Source: Lachnospiraceae bacterium (GTDB lineage: Bacteria; Bacillota; Clostridia; Lachnospirales; Lachnospiraceae). From it: a DNA stretch of 47,454 nt. The first letter of the stretch is position 1, and each line of letters begins with the position of its first letter. The notes beneath the pieces were generated by a model. That model was not told the DNA's origin. It saw only the letters and a program-made list of their open reading frames with translations, and did not search any database. Below, piece after piece: positions 31,659-40,363 of this stretch. Made by a program: the position numbers and the translations under genes. Where the stretch lies: contig JAFZRH010000066.1 of the NCBI GenBank assembly GCA_017619975.1, positions 1 to 47,454 of the forward strand, in the 5' to 3' direction.

Positions 31659-34497
31659 ACGACCCTTCAGCGAAAAACTCCCCCTGCTGGCGGCCTTCGT
31701 GCTGCCTGTTGTGATCATGCTCGGGATCTTTGCCGGAAAAAGCATCTGGCCCTTCGGGGACAACTGCTTCCTGCGCACGGACCTGTATCACCAGTATATC
31801 GCCTTCTTTGAGGATCTGGGCGACCGGCTGCGGGAGGGGAAGAGCCTTCTGTATGCCTTCGATATCGGTCTCGGCAGCAATTACACGGCGCTTTTTGCCT
31901 ACTATCTCTGCGCGCCGCTGCATCTTCTGGCCTTCCTGATCCCGACGGAATACATGATCGAGTTCATCACCTATCTGATCGTGCTGAAGATCGGTCTCTG
32001 CGGCTGGGCGATGGCCTGGTATCTTTCCAAACGCTTCGGCACCCGTCACTGGGCCATCACGCTCTGCGGCGTCTGCTATGCCTTAAGCGGGTATCTGGCC
32101 GCTTACAGCTGGAACATCATGTGGCTGGACGTGCTCTGGCTTTCCATCTTCGCCATTTACGGTCTGGAAAGGCTGGTCCGGGACGGCAAGCCTTTCCTGT
32201 ACTGCATCGCGCTGGCCCTCTCCATTTTGTGCAACTATTACATCAGCATCATGCTCTGCCTCTTTATGGTGCTGTATTTCTTCAACCGTCTGATCGCCGT
32301 GCCCGGCATCCGCGGCCGGAAGCTTCTCGGCCGGATCGCCAGCTTCGGCTTCTTCTCGCTGGTGGCCGGCATGATCGCGGCCATTCTCGTCGTTCCCTGC
32401 GCCTACGCCCTCATGGGAACCGCCTCCGCCAACACGACCTTCCCGAAAACCATCAGCAACTATTTCAGCATCATCGACATGCTGGCCCGGCATCTGGTGG
32501 TGGTGAACGTGGAGATCGGTCTGGATCACTGGCCCAATATCTATTCCGGCGTGCTGGTCTTTTTGCTGGTGCCGCTGTATTACATGAACAAGCGGGTCGG
32601 TTTCCGGGAAAAGATCGCCAACACCCTGCTGATCGGCTTCATGCTGCTGAGCTTCAATACCAACGTGCTCAACAATATCTGGCACGGTTTCCATTACCCC
32701 AACTCTCTCCCCTGCCGGCAGTCCTATCTGTACACTTTTATCATCATGGTCATGTGCTTTGAAGGGGCCAGAGAACTGGAGCGGATCGGCAAATCGACCT
32801 TGATCCGCATCCTCTGGGGCGCCGTTGCCGCCATCCTGGTCGTCGAAGTCATCACCGATTCGGCGGAGATCCCGTATTACGCCTGCTATGCCAGCATCGC
32901 CTTTTTAGCGCTCTATGTGCTCTTCTCTTATCTTCACAAGACCGGGCGGCTGGAAAAAAGCAGCGCCCTGGCGATGGGGGTCTGTCTGCTGATCATCGAG
33001 ATGGGCCTGAACACGGCCGTGACCAGCGTCACCTACGTCCGGCGATCCGACTTCATGCGCTATAACGACAGCATCGACGAACTTGTCGCCATCGCGGAAG
33101 AAGGCAAGACCTTTACCCGTATCGAGCGGCAGTTTATCCGCACAAAGAACGACGGCGTCTATTTCGGCTACAACAGCGCGTCGATCTTCTCCTCCACCAC
33201 CAACGCGGCCATCTCCGATTTTTACAAAAAGATCGGACTGGAGGGAAACACCAACGCGTATGCGATCACCGGCGCGACCCCTTTCATCTGGGCCTTCCTG
33301 GGGATCGAATACAAGCTGACGGATGCCATGCTGCCGAACAGCCCCATCTATGAGCTGGTCAGCTACAGTCAGGACCGAAAAGGCGGTTACAATTATCTGT
33401 ATCACAACCTCTATACGCTTCCGCTGGGCTATCTGATCCCGGCCGATACCGACAGGCTCTGGAATCCCACCACGAGCAACCCGTTCCGTTCCCAGAACAG
33501 CTATGCCAATATCGCCGCAGGCGTGGGCAATATCTTTGACACGGTGAAAACCAATATAAGCGGAGCGACCATGAAGGCGACAGCCGATCAGGCCGGCCAC
33601 TATTTCGCTTATGTGGGCAGCAGCAACGTCAAGAAAGTCACGGCCACCGTCAACGGAGAAAAATCCAAGGTCTGGGATTCCCTGAACCGCAACTATCTGG
33701 TCGATTTCGGCTATGTTGAAAAAGGAGACGAGCTGAAGCTGGTGGCTTCCGATGTCAGCACCATGACCGTCACGCTCTGCCGTCTGAACGTCGAAAACTT
33801 TGCCGCCGCCGTCAACAAGCTGAATGAACATCCTTTCGTGATCGACGAATTCACCGACAAAACGTTCCGGACTGAGATCAAAGGCCACGTCGAGGCCGAT
33901 ACGGCTTCTCATCTCGTTTTCTCCATCCCGATCGAAAAGGGCTGGCATTTCACCGTGGACGGCGAGCCTGTCGAAATGACGCCTCTGCAGGATTCCTTTA
34001 TCGGCGTCATGGTCTCTCCCGGAGAACATGAGATCGTCCTGAAGTACGTTCCGGAAGGATTGGCCAGCGGCATCCTGCTCTGCCTCGGCGGGCTCGGGAT
34101 CCTGCTGATTGCCCTGGCAATTGCGCTGATACTCCGGAGCCGGAAGAAAAAAGCTGCGGCCGGGGATGAACTGCCCGAGATCCTGCTCACGGATCCCTCC
34201 GATATTCCGCCGGAAGACGGTTCTGCCGAACAGCAGGAAAACGCTCCTGCCGAACAGCCGGAAAACGCTTCCGATCGGCCGGAGCCTGCTTCCGCCGCGG
34301 CGCTGCGCGACAGGATCAGCAATCTTCACCGCTTTGACGAAGCCGAAAGGAACCGTGATCAGGGAAAGATCCCGGTCATCGCCTTTGACAACGGGAACGT
34401 GTATTCCCGTCTCGTCTCTCCCGCCGAGCGGCAGAAAGATGAAGAAATGCTGACGCTGGCATCCGATTCCGACAGCAAGGGCACGGAGAATACATGA
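31648..34497 (+). CDS. YfhO family membrane protein (GT-C-like) with acidic cytoplasmic tail
   Basis: A 949-residue polytopic protein of the YfhO family, whose B. subtilis and Listeria members glycosylate cell-surface polymers using lipid-linked sugars supplied by GtrB/GtrA-type pairs. The N-terminal half has about a dozen membrane helices with the conserved acidic loop FGDNCFLRTDLYHQYIAFF near residue 40. An extracytoplasmic beta-rich domain (~430-800) follows, then a final helix (~805-828) and a basic KKK stop-transfer. The last ~120 residues are cytoplasmic, acidic and partly repetitive (AEQQENAP then AEQPENAS). The ATG at 31648 follows AAGGAG; upstream codons lie in gtrA. A terminator follows. 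Confidence 0.9.
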   Translation: MKTKRPFSEKLPLLAAFVLPVVIMLGIFAGKSIWPFGDNCFLRTDLYHQYIAFFEDLGDRLREGKSLLYAFDIGLGSNYTALFAYYLCAPLHLLAFLIPTEYMIEFITYLIVLKIGLCGWAMAWYLSKRFGTRHWAITLCGVCYALSGYLAAYSWNIMWLDVLWLSIFAIYGLERLVRDGKPFLYCIALALSILCNYYISIMLCLFMVLYFFNRLIAVPGIRGRKLLGRIASFGFFSLVAGMIAAILVVPCAYALMGTASANTTFPKTISNYFSIIDMLARHLVVVNVEIGLDHWPNIYSGVLVFLLVPLYYMNKRVGFREKIANTLLIGFMLLSFNTNVLNNIWHGFHYPNSLPCRQSYLYTFIIMVMCFEGARELERIGKSTLIRILWGAVAAILVVEVITDSAEIPYYACYASIAFLALYVLFSYLHKTGRLEKSSALAMGVCLLIIEMGLNTAVTSVTYVRRSDFMRYNDSIDELVAIAEEGKTFTRIERQFIRTKNDGVYFGYNSASIFSSTTNAAISDFYKKIGLEGNTNAYAITGATPFIWAFLGIEYKLTDAMLPNSPIYELVSYSQDRKGGYNYLYHNLYTLPLGYLIPADTDRLWNPTTSNPFRSQNSYANIAAGVGNIFDTVKTNISGATMKATADQAGHYFAYVGSSNVKKVTATVNGEKSKVWDSLNRNYLVDFGYVEKGDELKLVASDVSTMTVTLCRLNVENFAAAVNKLNEHPFVIDEFTDKTFRTEIKGHVEADTASHLVFSIPIEKGWHFTVDGEPVEMTPLQDSFIGVMVSPGEHEIVLKYVPEGLASGILLCLGGLGILLIALAIALILRSRKKKAAAGDELPEILLTDPSDIPPEDGSAEQQENAPAEQPENASDRPEPASAAALRDRISNLHRFDEAERNRDQGKIPVIAFDNGNVYSRLVSPAERQKDEEMLTLASDSDSKGTENT

Positions 34498-34503
34498 TAT
34501 AAG

Positions 34504-34535
34504 AAGGGAGCTTCCGGAGCTCCCTTTTATTTTTC
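34504..34535 (+). terminator. Terminator of the glycosylation cassette
   Basis: A 9-bp stem (aagggagct with agctccctt, 5-base loop) and TTATTTTTC tail begin seven bases after the yfhO stop. Confidence 0.85.
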
Positions 34536-34537
34536 AC

Positions 34538-34566
34538 TTGCATCCTGATCGCTCATTTGTTAAAAT
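34538..34566 (+). promoter_or_regulatory. Sigma-A promoter of upp
   Basis: TTGCAT (34538-34543), a 17-base spacer, TAAAAT (34561-34566), directly after the preceding terminator tail. No PyrR-type attenuator is seen in the ~30-base leader. Confidence 0.65.
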
Positions 34567-34602
34567 GACGGGGAAATAAATCATCTCATGTGAGGTACTT
34601 TC

Positions 34603-35238
34603 ATGGACATGGAAAACGTAACCATTCTGACTCATCCTCTCATCAAACACAAAATCACCATGCTGCGCGACGTCAACACCGGAACCAATGAATTCCGCAA
34701 ACTGATCGAGGAGATCGCCACCCTGATGGGCTACGAAGCACTCCGCGATCTGCCGCTCGTCGACGTGGAAGTCACGACACCGATCGAAAAATGCATGTCT
34801 CCCGTAATCGCCGGCCGCAAGCTGGCCATCGTCCCCATTCTCCGGGCCGGTCTCGGCATGGTGCAGGGCATCCTGAACCTGACCCCCACCGCGAAAGTCG
34901 GGCACATCGGCATGTACCGCGACCCCGTGACCCATGAGCCTCATGAATATTACTGCAAGCTGCCGGATCCCATCGAGCAGCGCACGATCGTCGTGCTGGA
35001 TCCCATGCTGGCGACCGGCGGCTCCGCCGTGGACTCCATCAGCCTGATCAAGCAGCACGGCGGAAAGACCATCAAATTCATGTGCATCATCGCCGCGCCG
35101 GAAGGCTTAAAGAAGCTGCATGAAGCGCATCCCGACGTACAGATCTACGCCGGCAATCTGGACCGTGAATTAAATGAAAACGCCTATATCTGCCCCGGTC
35201 TGGGCGATGCGGGCGACCGGATCTTCGGAACGAAATAA
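34603..35238 (+). CDS. upp: Uracil phosphoribosyltransferase
   Basis: Salvages uracil to UMP using PRPP. The 211-residue enzyme has the PRPP-binding loop [12 protein letters not shown] at 131-142, the flexible-loop Arg block PILRAGLGM at 78-86 and the uracil-binding C-terminal [16 protein letters not shown]. Two Met codons (34603, 34609) are possible; GAGGT lies before the first. It forms a two-gene unit with a DUF5662 gene 18 bases on. Confidence 0.96.
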   Translation: MDMENVTILTHPLIKHKITMLRDVNTGTNEFRKLIEEIATLMGYEALRDLPLVDVEVTTPIEKCMSPVIAGRKLAIVPILRAGLGMVQGILNLTPTAKVGHIGMYRDPVTHEPHEYYCKLPDPIEQRTIVVLDPMLATGGSAVDSISLIKQHGGKTIKFMCIIAAPEGLKKLHEAHPDVQIYAGNLDRELNENAYICPGLGDAGDRIFGTK

Positions 35239-35256
35239 AAAGGTTTTCGGCATTCT

Positions 35257-35823
35257 ATGAAAGAAAGCAACGAGCCCCGGCTCACCCTGAAAAACGTGCG
35301 GCGGCATTTACGAACCATCAACAGCCACCGCTATCTGGTTTTTAAACACTGCTGCCGCTGCGGGATCTTCTGGCAGGGTCTGTTTCATGATCTTTCCAAA
35401 TATTCCCCGCAGGAATTCTGGGTCGGGGCGCGCTTCTTTCAGGGGGACCGCTCTCCGAACGACGCGGAGCGGCGCGTCTGGGGCGCCTCAAATGCCTGGA
35501 TGCACCACAAGGGCCGGAACAAGCATCATTACGAATACTGGACGGATTACAAGCTGGGAGAAAAGGAACCGGTCTATACACCGGTCCCCATGCCGAACCG
35601 CTATATCGTTGAGATGTTCTGCGACCGCGTAGCGGCCGGCGAGATCTATCACAAAGGACATTTTGACAAAGGGTATCCGCTGGAATATTACGACCGCTGC
35701 AATACCGACCGTCTGATGCACCCCGAGACGGCGAAAAAACTGCGGGCCCTCCTGGAGCTCTACGCGGAAAAGGGCGAGGAAGCCTTCGATATCGTCCGTG
35801 CCTCCGCCCGAAAGAAAAACTGA
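35257..35823 (+). CDS. DUF5662 family protein, HD-like
   Basis: A 188-residue cytoplasmic protein of the DUF5662 family. The arrangement of a His-Asp pair (LFHDLSKYSPQEF at 42-54) followed by clustered His residues (WMHHKGRNKHHYEYW at 81-95) resembles HD-domain metal phosphohydrolases, suggesting a hydrolase with two or more metals; this is by motif only. Homologues are common in gut Clostridia as short stand-alone genes. It follows upp closely, and its A-rich upstream AAAAAGG is a weak ribosome binding site. Confidence 0.8.
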   Translation: MKESNEPRLTLKNVRRHLRTINSHRYLVFKHCCRCGIFWQGLFHDLSKYSPQEFWVGARFFQGDRSPNDAERRVWGASNAWMHHKGRNKHHYEYWTDYKLGEKEPVYTPVPMPNRYIVEMFCDRVAAGEIYHKGHFDKGYPLEYYDRCNTDRLMHPETAKKLRALLELYAEKGEEAFDIVRASARKKN

Positions 35824-35830
35824 AATCACA

Positions 35831-35861
35831 AAGAGCGGCAGCGCACTCCGCTGCCGCTCTT
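35831..35861. terminator. Bidirectional terminator between DUF5662 and malQ
   Basis: A 13-bp perfect stem, aagagcggcagcg with cgctgccgctctt, with a 5-base loop and T-rich flank, lies between convergent genes. Confidence 0.85.
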
Positions 35862-35872
35862 CTTTATGTCTT

Positions 35873-37378
35873 TTATTCTTCCTCTATGACCTTTTCCCCT
35901 TTTCTTCTGCCGTACAGCAGCGTCTGCGCGGCTATTTTTTTTGCCAGCGCTTCCGAAGCTTCGCCCGGAAGCAGCCGCCACTGCCAGTTTCCGCTCACCG
36001 TCCCGGGACCGTTCATGGTATGTTTTTCATCCAGACCGAGGTAATCCTGCATCGGGGCGATGAAATACTTTGCCACGCTCATCATCCCGCCCCGCAGCAT
36101 ACCCTCATAGAAGGGTTCGCCGGGCAGAATGTGCAGATAACGCTTGATGTACTCCACCTCTTCCGGGATCTGATCCTTGACCCAGCCCATGAGCGGCACG
36201 TTATCGTGCGTGGAAGTGTAGCAGACGCAGTTTTCGATATGCCGGTACGGTACATAGCGGCTCTGGCCCTGAATATCGAACGCAAACTCCAGGACTTTCA
36301 TCCCGGGCCAGCCGGAATCGGCCAGCAGCTTCTCGACGCTGTCCATGGGCGTGCCGAGATCCTCCGCAATGAATTCCAGCTGCGGGAACCAGCTGTTCAG
36401 GACGCCGATCAGATCCATCCCGGGGCCGTAGCACCAGTGCCCCGGCCGGGCGGTCTTCGCCTCGGGCGGCACCGACCAGTAGGTGTCAAAACCTCTGAAA
36501 TGGTCGATCCGTATGATGTCATACAGCTTCCCGGCGCCTTCGATGCGCCGGATCCACCACCCGAAACCGTCTTCTTTCATGCGGTCCCAGCGGTAGAGCG
36601 GATTGCCCCAAAGCTGTCCGTCTTCCGAGAAATAGTCCGGCGGAACACCGGCCACCGCCAGCGGTTTGTTTTCTTCATCCAGCTCGAAGCTGCCCGGATC
36701 CGCCCAGACGTCCGCGCTGTCCATGGCCACGTAGATCGGTACGTCCCCGATCAGACGAAGACCCTTCCGGTGCACATACTCTTTCAGGGCAGACCACTGC
36801 CGGAAGAAAAGATACTGAATGTACATAAAAAGCTCGACGTCGTCTTTCAGCAGCGTCCGGTATTCTTCCACCGCCGGTGCTTTCCGCAGACGGATGTCTT
36901 CCGGCCACTCCATCCAGGCCCGCATGCCGAAATGACGCTTGCAGGCCATAAACAGGCAGTAATCCGGCAGCCAGGAAGCATTCTCCCGTTCAAAGCGGGC
37001 GACCGCCTCCCGGTCCCGTTCCCAGCCTCTTCTTCTGGCTCTCTCCAGGATCCGGAAGCGGGACTGATAGATGGCGCCGTAATCCACATGCCGGGGATCT
37101 TCCCCCCAGTAACAGGCTTCCGTTTCCGCCTTTGTCAGAAGGCCGTCTTCGATCAGCTTATCCAGATCGATATAGTACGGATTGCCCGCAAAAGTCGAAA
37201 AGCTCTGATACGGAGAATCCCCGTAGCTGGTCGGTCCCAGCGGCAGCAGCTGCCAGAGCTTTAAGCCGGCGGCTGCCGCAAAATCCGCAAAATCAAAGGC
37301 AGCCTGCCCGAAACTGCCGATCCCGTAAGGGGAAGGCAGCGAACTGACTGCCAATACTACGCCTGCTGCGCGTTCCAT
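35873..37378 (-). CDS. malQ: 4-alpha-glucanotransferase (amylomaltase, GH77)
   Basis: Moves alpha-1,4-glucan segments between maltodextrins during glycogen or maltose use. The 501 residues match the GH77 length and motifs: opening LSSLPSPYGIGSFG-like block, SPYQSFSTFAGNPYYIDL (~55-72), LRLIGDVPIYVAMDSADVW, IRIDHFRGF with the nucleophile Asp, FIAEDLG with the acid/base Glu, and STHDN with the stabiliser Asp. It begins three bases after the Lrp-type gene, in one transcription unit. No other starch-utilisation genes are adjacent. Confidence 0.96.
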   Translation of the reverse strand: MERAAGVVLAVSSLPSPYGIGSFGQAAFDFADFAAAAGLKLWQLLPLGPTSYGDSPYQSFSTFAGNPYYIDLDKLIEDGLLTKAETEACYWGEDPRHVDYGAIYQSRFRILERARRRGWERDREAVARFERENASWLPDYCLFMACKRHFGMRAWMEWPEDIRLRKAPAVEEYRTLLKDDVELFMYIQYLFFRQWSALKEYVHRKGLRLIGDVPIYVAMDSADVWADPGSFELDEENKPLAVAGVPPDYFSEDGQLWGNPLYRWDRMKEDGFGWWIRRIEGAGKLYDIIRIDHFRGFDTYWSVPPEAKTARPGHWCYGPGMDLIGVLNSWFPQLEFIAEDLGTPMDSVEKLLADSGWPGMKVLEFAFDIQGQSRYVPYRHIENCVCYTSTHDNVPLMGWVKDQIPEEVEYIKRYLHILPGEPFYEGMLRGGMMSVAKYFIAPMQDYLGLDEKHTMNGPGTVSGNWQWRLLPGEASEALAKKIAAQTLLYGRRKGEKVIEEE

Positions 37379-37381
37379 ATT

Positions 37382-37846
37382 TTACTGTTCCGTCTCTTCC
37401 TCTGATATTTCGTCGTGAAGCATAATGCTCCGGGCCGGGATCGGCGTGGAAAACACGATATGCGTTTCGGTGGATCCGTAGCGCTGCACCTTGCTGATAA
37501 AGCGTTCCATATCGACAGGGGACTGGAAGGCGGCCTTCAGGATCATCGTATAGCTGCCGGTCACGATATTGCACTCCAGAACACTGGGCTCATCTTTGAT
37601 GAAAAGGATAAAGGCCGGCTTGTCTTTCGGGGACATTTCCACATTGATAAATGCCACGATGTGATAATCGATCTTGTCCAGATCGATATCCGCATGAAAC
37701 CCGGTTATAATCCCTTCCCGCTGCAGTTTTTCAATCCGCGCCGCGACTGCCGGCGATGATAAAAAAACCTTCTCCGACAGCTGCTTTAAGGAATATCTTG
37801 CATTTTCCTGCAAATATCTCACAAGAGCACGATCAATACGATCCAT
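37382..37846 (-). CDS. Lrp/AsnC family transcriptional regulator
   Basis: A 154-residue regulator with an N-terminal winged helix-turn-helix (DRIDRALVRYLQENARYSLKQLSEKVFLSSPAVAARIEKLQREG) and a C-terminal RAM ligand-binding domain (VAFINVEMSPKD, GSYTMILKAAF). The start at 37846 has GGAGGAAGCT immediately upstream; a Met ten codons earlier lacks a site. It is cotranscribed with malQ, an unusual target for a family that normally senses amino acids. The last ~15 residues are acidic. Confidence 0.93.
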   Translation of the reverse strand: MDRIDRALVRYLQENARYSLKQLSEKVFLSSPAVAARIEKLQREGIITGFHADIDLDKIDYHIVAFINVEMSPKDKPAFILFIKDEPSVLECNIVTGSYTMILKAAFQSPVDMERFISKVQRYGSTETHIVFSTPIPARSIMLHDEISEEETEQ

Positions 37847-37893
37847 AGCTTCCTCCGCCTTTCTTTTCCGATTCATGGCTGCTTTAGTTTATT

Positions 37894-37921
37894 AATATAC
37901 CACAAAAGAAAGAAAAGTCAA
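37894..37921 (-). promoter_or_regulatory. Promoter of the lrp-malQ unit
   Basis: Minus-strand TTGACT (37921-37916), a 16-base spacer, TATATT (37899-37894); AT-rich surroundings would suit autoregulation by Lrp. Confidence 0.6.
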
Positions 37922-37973
37922 GAGGCAAATCAGACTATTTTTTTTCGGGAATCAATTCTCTTTTCTTTTATTA

Positions 37974-38666
37974 TCAAACGGAATAATACCGGGGGCCGAA
38001 AATCGACGTCCCGACCCGGATATAGGTGGCGCCCTCCTCCACCGCGACTTCAAAATCGCCGCTCATTCCCATGCTGAGCTCGCGGAAGGAAGACGGGTCT
38101 TTCAGCTGCTTTGCCAGCTCTTCCCGCAGCTGCCTGAGGCGGATAAAATACGGGCGGCTTTCTTCCGGGTCCTCCGTCAGCGGCGCCACTGCCATGAGTC
38201 CGCAGAGCCGAAGATGCGGCTGTGCCTCGCAGAAGGAAAGAAGCGATCCGAGCGCCTCCAGGGAGGCCCCCTGCTTGCTCGCTTCTTCGGCGACATTGAC
38301 CTCCAGCAGAACGTTCTGGATCAGACCGCGTTTGGCCGCCTGTTTTTCGATCTCCGCCGCGATGGCTTCCGAATTCACGGAATGAATCAGGTCCGCGACA
38401 CCGACCAGATATTTGACTTTATTTTTCTGCAGGTTTCCGATGAAATGCCAGCGGATATCCTTCGGCAGCTGCGGCGCCTTGGCAACGATCTCCTGCGCGT
38501 GATTCTCGCCGAAAAGGCGCTGCCCGGCCGCATAGGCTTCGGCAACGGCTTCCGCCGGCTTCGTTTTGCTGACCGCAATCAGCTGCACGCTGTCCCGCGG
38601 CCGCCCCGCGCGAAGACAGGCCGTCCGGATCCTTTCCTCAACAGTCTTCAGATTTTCCGCGATCAC
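37974..38666 (-). CDS. Pyridoxal phosphate homeostasis protein (YggS/PLPBP)
   Basis: A 230-residue PLP-binding protein with an alanine-racemase-like barrel but no known catalysis; it buffers vitamin B6 and amino acid balance. Lys34 in AVSKTKP is the PLP-binding residue; FGENHAQE, WHFIGNLQKNK and the C-terminal SMGMSGDFEVAVEEGATYIRVG phosphate-binding segment are conserved. The start is GTG at 38666 and overlaps the mtaB stop (GTGA). In many Bacillota it precedes sepF; here nothing of that cluster follows. Confidence 0.94.
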   Translation of the reverse strand: MIAENLKTVEERIRTACLRAGRPRDSVQLIAVSKTKPAEAVAEAYAAGQRLFGENHAQEIVAKAPQLPKDIRWHFIGNLQKNKVKYLVGVADLIHSVNSEAIAAEIEKQAAKRGLIQNVLLEVNVAEEASKQGASLEALGSLLSFCEAQPHLRLCGLMAVAPLTEDPEESRPYFIRLRQLREELAKQLKDPSSFRELSMGMSGDFEVAVEEGATYIRVGTSIFGPRYYSV

Positions 38667-39988
38667 AGCATCTCCTCTCCGACCGTCACGGTCAGCAGAT
38701 CTCCCTGGCGCGCACCGGGCGCTTTTACCGTCAGTCTGACGTATTCCGGGGTAAAGCCGGTCCAGAAATCCTCTCCTTTTTCCGGCACCGGCTCTTCCAG
38801 CAGCACTTCCCGCTCCCGCCCGATCAGTCCCCGCTCGAAAGCGGCTTTATTGGCGGCATGAAGGGCCAGCAGTCCCGCGCTGCGCTTCGCCTTTACCGCT
38901 TCGGGGATCTGATCCGGCATCCGGTCCGCAACGGTCCCCGCCCGGCGGGAATAGCGGAACACATGCGTCTCGTAAAACTTCGCCCGCTCCAGAAAACGGA
39001 CCGTCTCCTCAAACTCTTCCTCCGTCTCTCCGGGGAAGCCCACGATGACGTCCGTCGTTAACGCGGGCCTTTCAAACGCGCCGCGTAAGGCCTCTATTTC
39101 GCCCAGGAAGGCATTTGCCGTGTATTTTCGGTTCATCCTGTGCAGAACGCCGTCTGAGCCGCTCTGAAGCGATAAATGAAAGTGCGGGCAGAGTTTGGGG
39201 ACGGCGGCCAGCCGTTCGGCAAAGGCCGGCGTGATGATCCGCGGTTCCAGCGATCCCAGCCGGATCCGCCGGATGCCTTCGATCTCAGCAAAGGCTTCGA
39301 TCAGCGCTGCCAGCGGCTCTCCGTACGCTGCGCTGCCGCCGGCATCGCCCGGAAAATCCAGCCCGTAGGAAGCCATATGGATCCCGGTCAGCACGATCTC
39401 CCGATAGCCTTCCTCTGCCAGGCGCCGCGCTTCCCGAAGCGTGCTTTCCGGCGAACGGCTGCGCACGCGTCCCCGTGCATAAGGGATCAGACAGTACGAA
39501 CAGAACTGGTTGCAGCCGTCCTCGATCTTGATGAAAGCGCGCGTTTTTTCGCCGCCCCCGCCGAACGGCAGCTCCTCGAATTCTTTTACCCGGCCGATCT
39601 CCTCCGCAAAAAGTGCGTCCTGCGCATTTTGCAGCCGCTGCTGAATCCGTTCCGCCAGACGGCTTTTCTCATTGTTTCCGATGATCAGATCGACGGCAGG
39701 GTCTTTCAGCAGATTTTTGCCTGCCACCTGCGCATAGCAGCCTACGGCGACCACCAGCGCATCCGGATTCATCATCTTCGCCCGGTGCAGCATCTGCCGG
39801 GATTTGCGGTCCGCGATATTGGTCACCGTGCAGGTGTTGATCACATAAACGTCGGCGCCGGGCTCAAAGGGAACGATCTCCCAGCCCTGCTCCTGCATCT
39901 GCCGAAGCATGGCCTCCGTTTCATAGCTGTTGACCTTGCAGCCCAGATTATGAAAGGCGATTTTCCGCCTGTCTCCGAATTCCGTCAT
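38663..39988 (-). CDS. mtaB: tRNA (N6-threonylcarbamoyladenosine-37) methylthiotransferase
   Basis: A radical-SAM enzyme that converts t6A37 to ms2t6A in tRNAs decoding ANN codons. N-terminal cluster ligands are Cys17, Cys53 and Cys84; the radical-SAM CxxxCxxC lies at Cys159, 163 and 166, followed by a C-terminal TRAM domain. The FHNLGCKVNSYE opening marks MtaB. ATG 39988 is chosen; a GTG four codons upstream (40000) is closer to an AAGGA and cannot be excluded. It overlaps yggS by four bases. Confidence 0.94.
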   Translation of the reverse strand: MTEFGDRRKIAFHNLGCKVNSYETEAMLRQMQEQGWEIVPFEPGADVYVINTCTVTNIADRKSRQMLHRAKMMNPDALVVAVGCYAQVAGKNLLKDPAVDLIIGNNEKSRLAERIQQRLQNAQDALFAEEIGRVKEFEELPFGGGGEKTRAFIKIEDGCNQFCSYCLIPYARGRVRSRSPESTLREARRLAEEGYREIVLTGIHMASYGLDFPGDAGGSAAYGEPLAALIEAFAEIEGIRRIRLGSLEPRIITPAFAERLAAVPKLCPHFHLSLQSGSDGVLHRMNRKYTANAFLGEIEALRGAFERPALTTDVIVGFPGETEEEFEETVRFLERAKFYETHVFRYSRRAGTVADRMPDQIPEAVKAKRSAGLLALHAANKAAFERGLIGREREVLLEEPVPEKGEDFWTGFTPEYVRLTVKAPGARQGDLLTVTVGEEML

Positions 39989-39994
39989 GGTGTC

Positions 39995-40023
39995 TTGCAC
40001 TTTTCCTTAAACTATTCTATAAT
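39995..40023 (+). promoter_or_regulatory. Sigma-A promoter of the HPr-like gene
   Basis: TTGCAC (39995-40000), a 17-base spacer, perfect TATAAT (40018-40023), followed by a leader of ~50 bases with AAAGGAG. Confidence 0.7.
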
Positions 40024-40079
40024 ATTGCTGCTGAAGAGTCCGTGTCTCTTATACTAAACGAAAAGGAGCTGATGTCAAT

Positions 40080-40316
40080 ATGAAAACTGTACAGATCAAG
40101 CTGGATTCCATCGATAAAGTCAAGGATTTTGTCCGCGCCATTACTCTTTTTGACAACGACTTTGACATGCATTCCGGCCGTTATATCATCGATGCCAAAT
40201 CGATCCTGGGCATTTTCAGTCTCGATCTGTCCAAGCCGATCGCGCTGGACATCTACGGAGAAGATCCCGACGGAAAGGTCGAGGAAGCGATCCGGCCGTT
40301 TATGATAGAGGAATAA
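40080..40316 (+). CDS. HPr-like protein without the phosphorylatable histidine
   Basis: A 78-residue protein with an HPr fold pattern. The region matching the HPr regulatory serine is kept (AKSILGIFSLDLSKPI, Ser41), but the N-terminal GLHARPA motif with active His15 is missing; the only His is in FDMHSGR at 31. It cannot therefore carry phosphate from enzyme I in the usual way. Similar short proteins are common in Lachnospiraceae and may be regulatory, like Crh; this is inference. A single gene with its own promoter and terminator. AAAGGAG lies about 13 bases upstream of the ATG. Confidence 0.8.
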   Translation: MKTVQIKLDSIDKVKDFVRAITLFDNDFDMHSGRYIIDAKSILGIFSLDLSKPIALDIYGEDPDGKVEEAIRPFMIEE

Positions 40317-40329
40317 CTTCTTTCCTCTC

Positions 40330-40360
40330 AAAAGCGCCGCCCCGGCCGGGCGGCGCTTTT
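40330..40360. terminator. Bidirectional terminator between the HPr-like gene and thiI
   Basis: A 13-bp perfect stem (aaaagcgccgccc with gggcggcgctttt, 5-base loop) with T-rich ends on both strands. It reaches within four bases of the convergent thiI stop. Confidence 0.85.
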
Positions 40361-40363
40361 CGT

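Noticed and set aside
35798..37264. Plus-strand open frame (488 codons) opposite malQ
   Set aside because: It is the shadow of a fully conserved GH77 gene and has no ribosome binding site.
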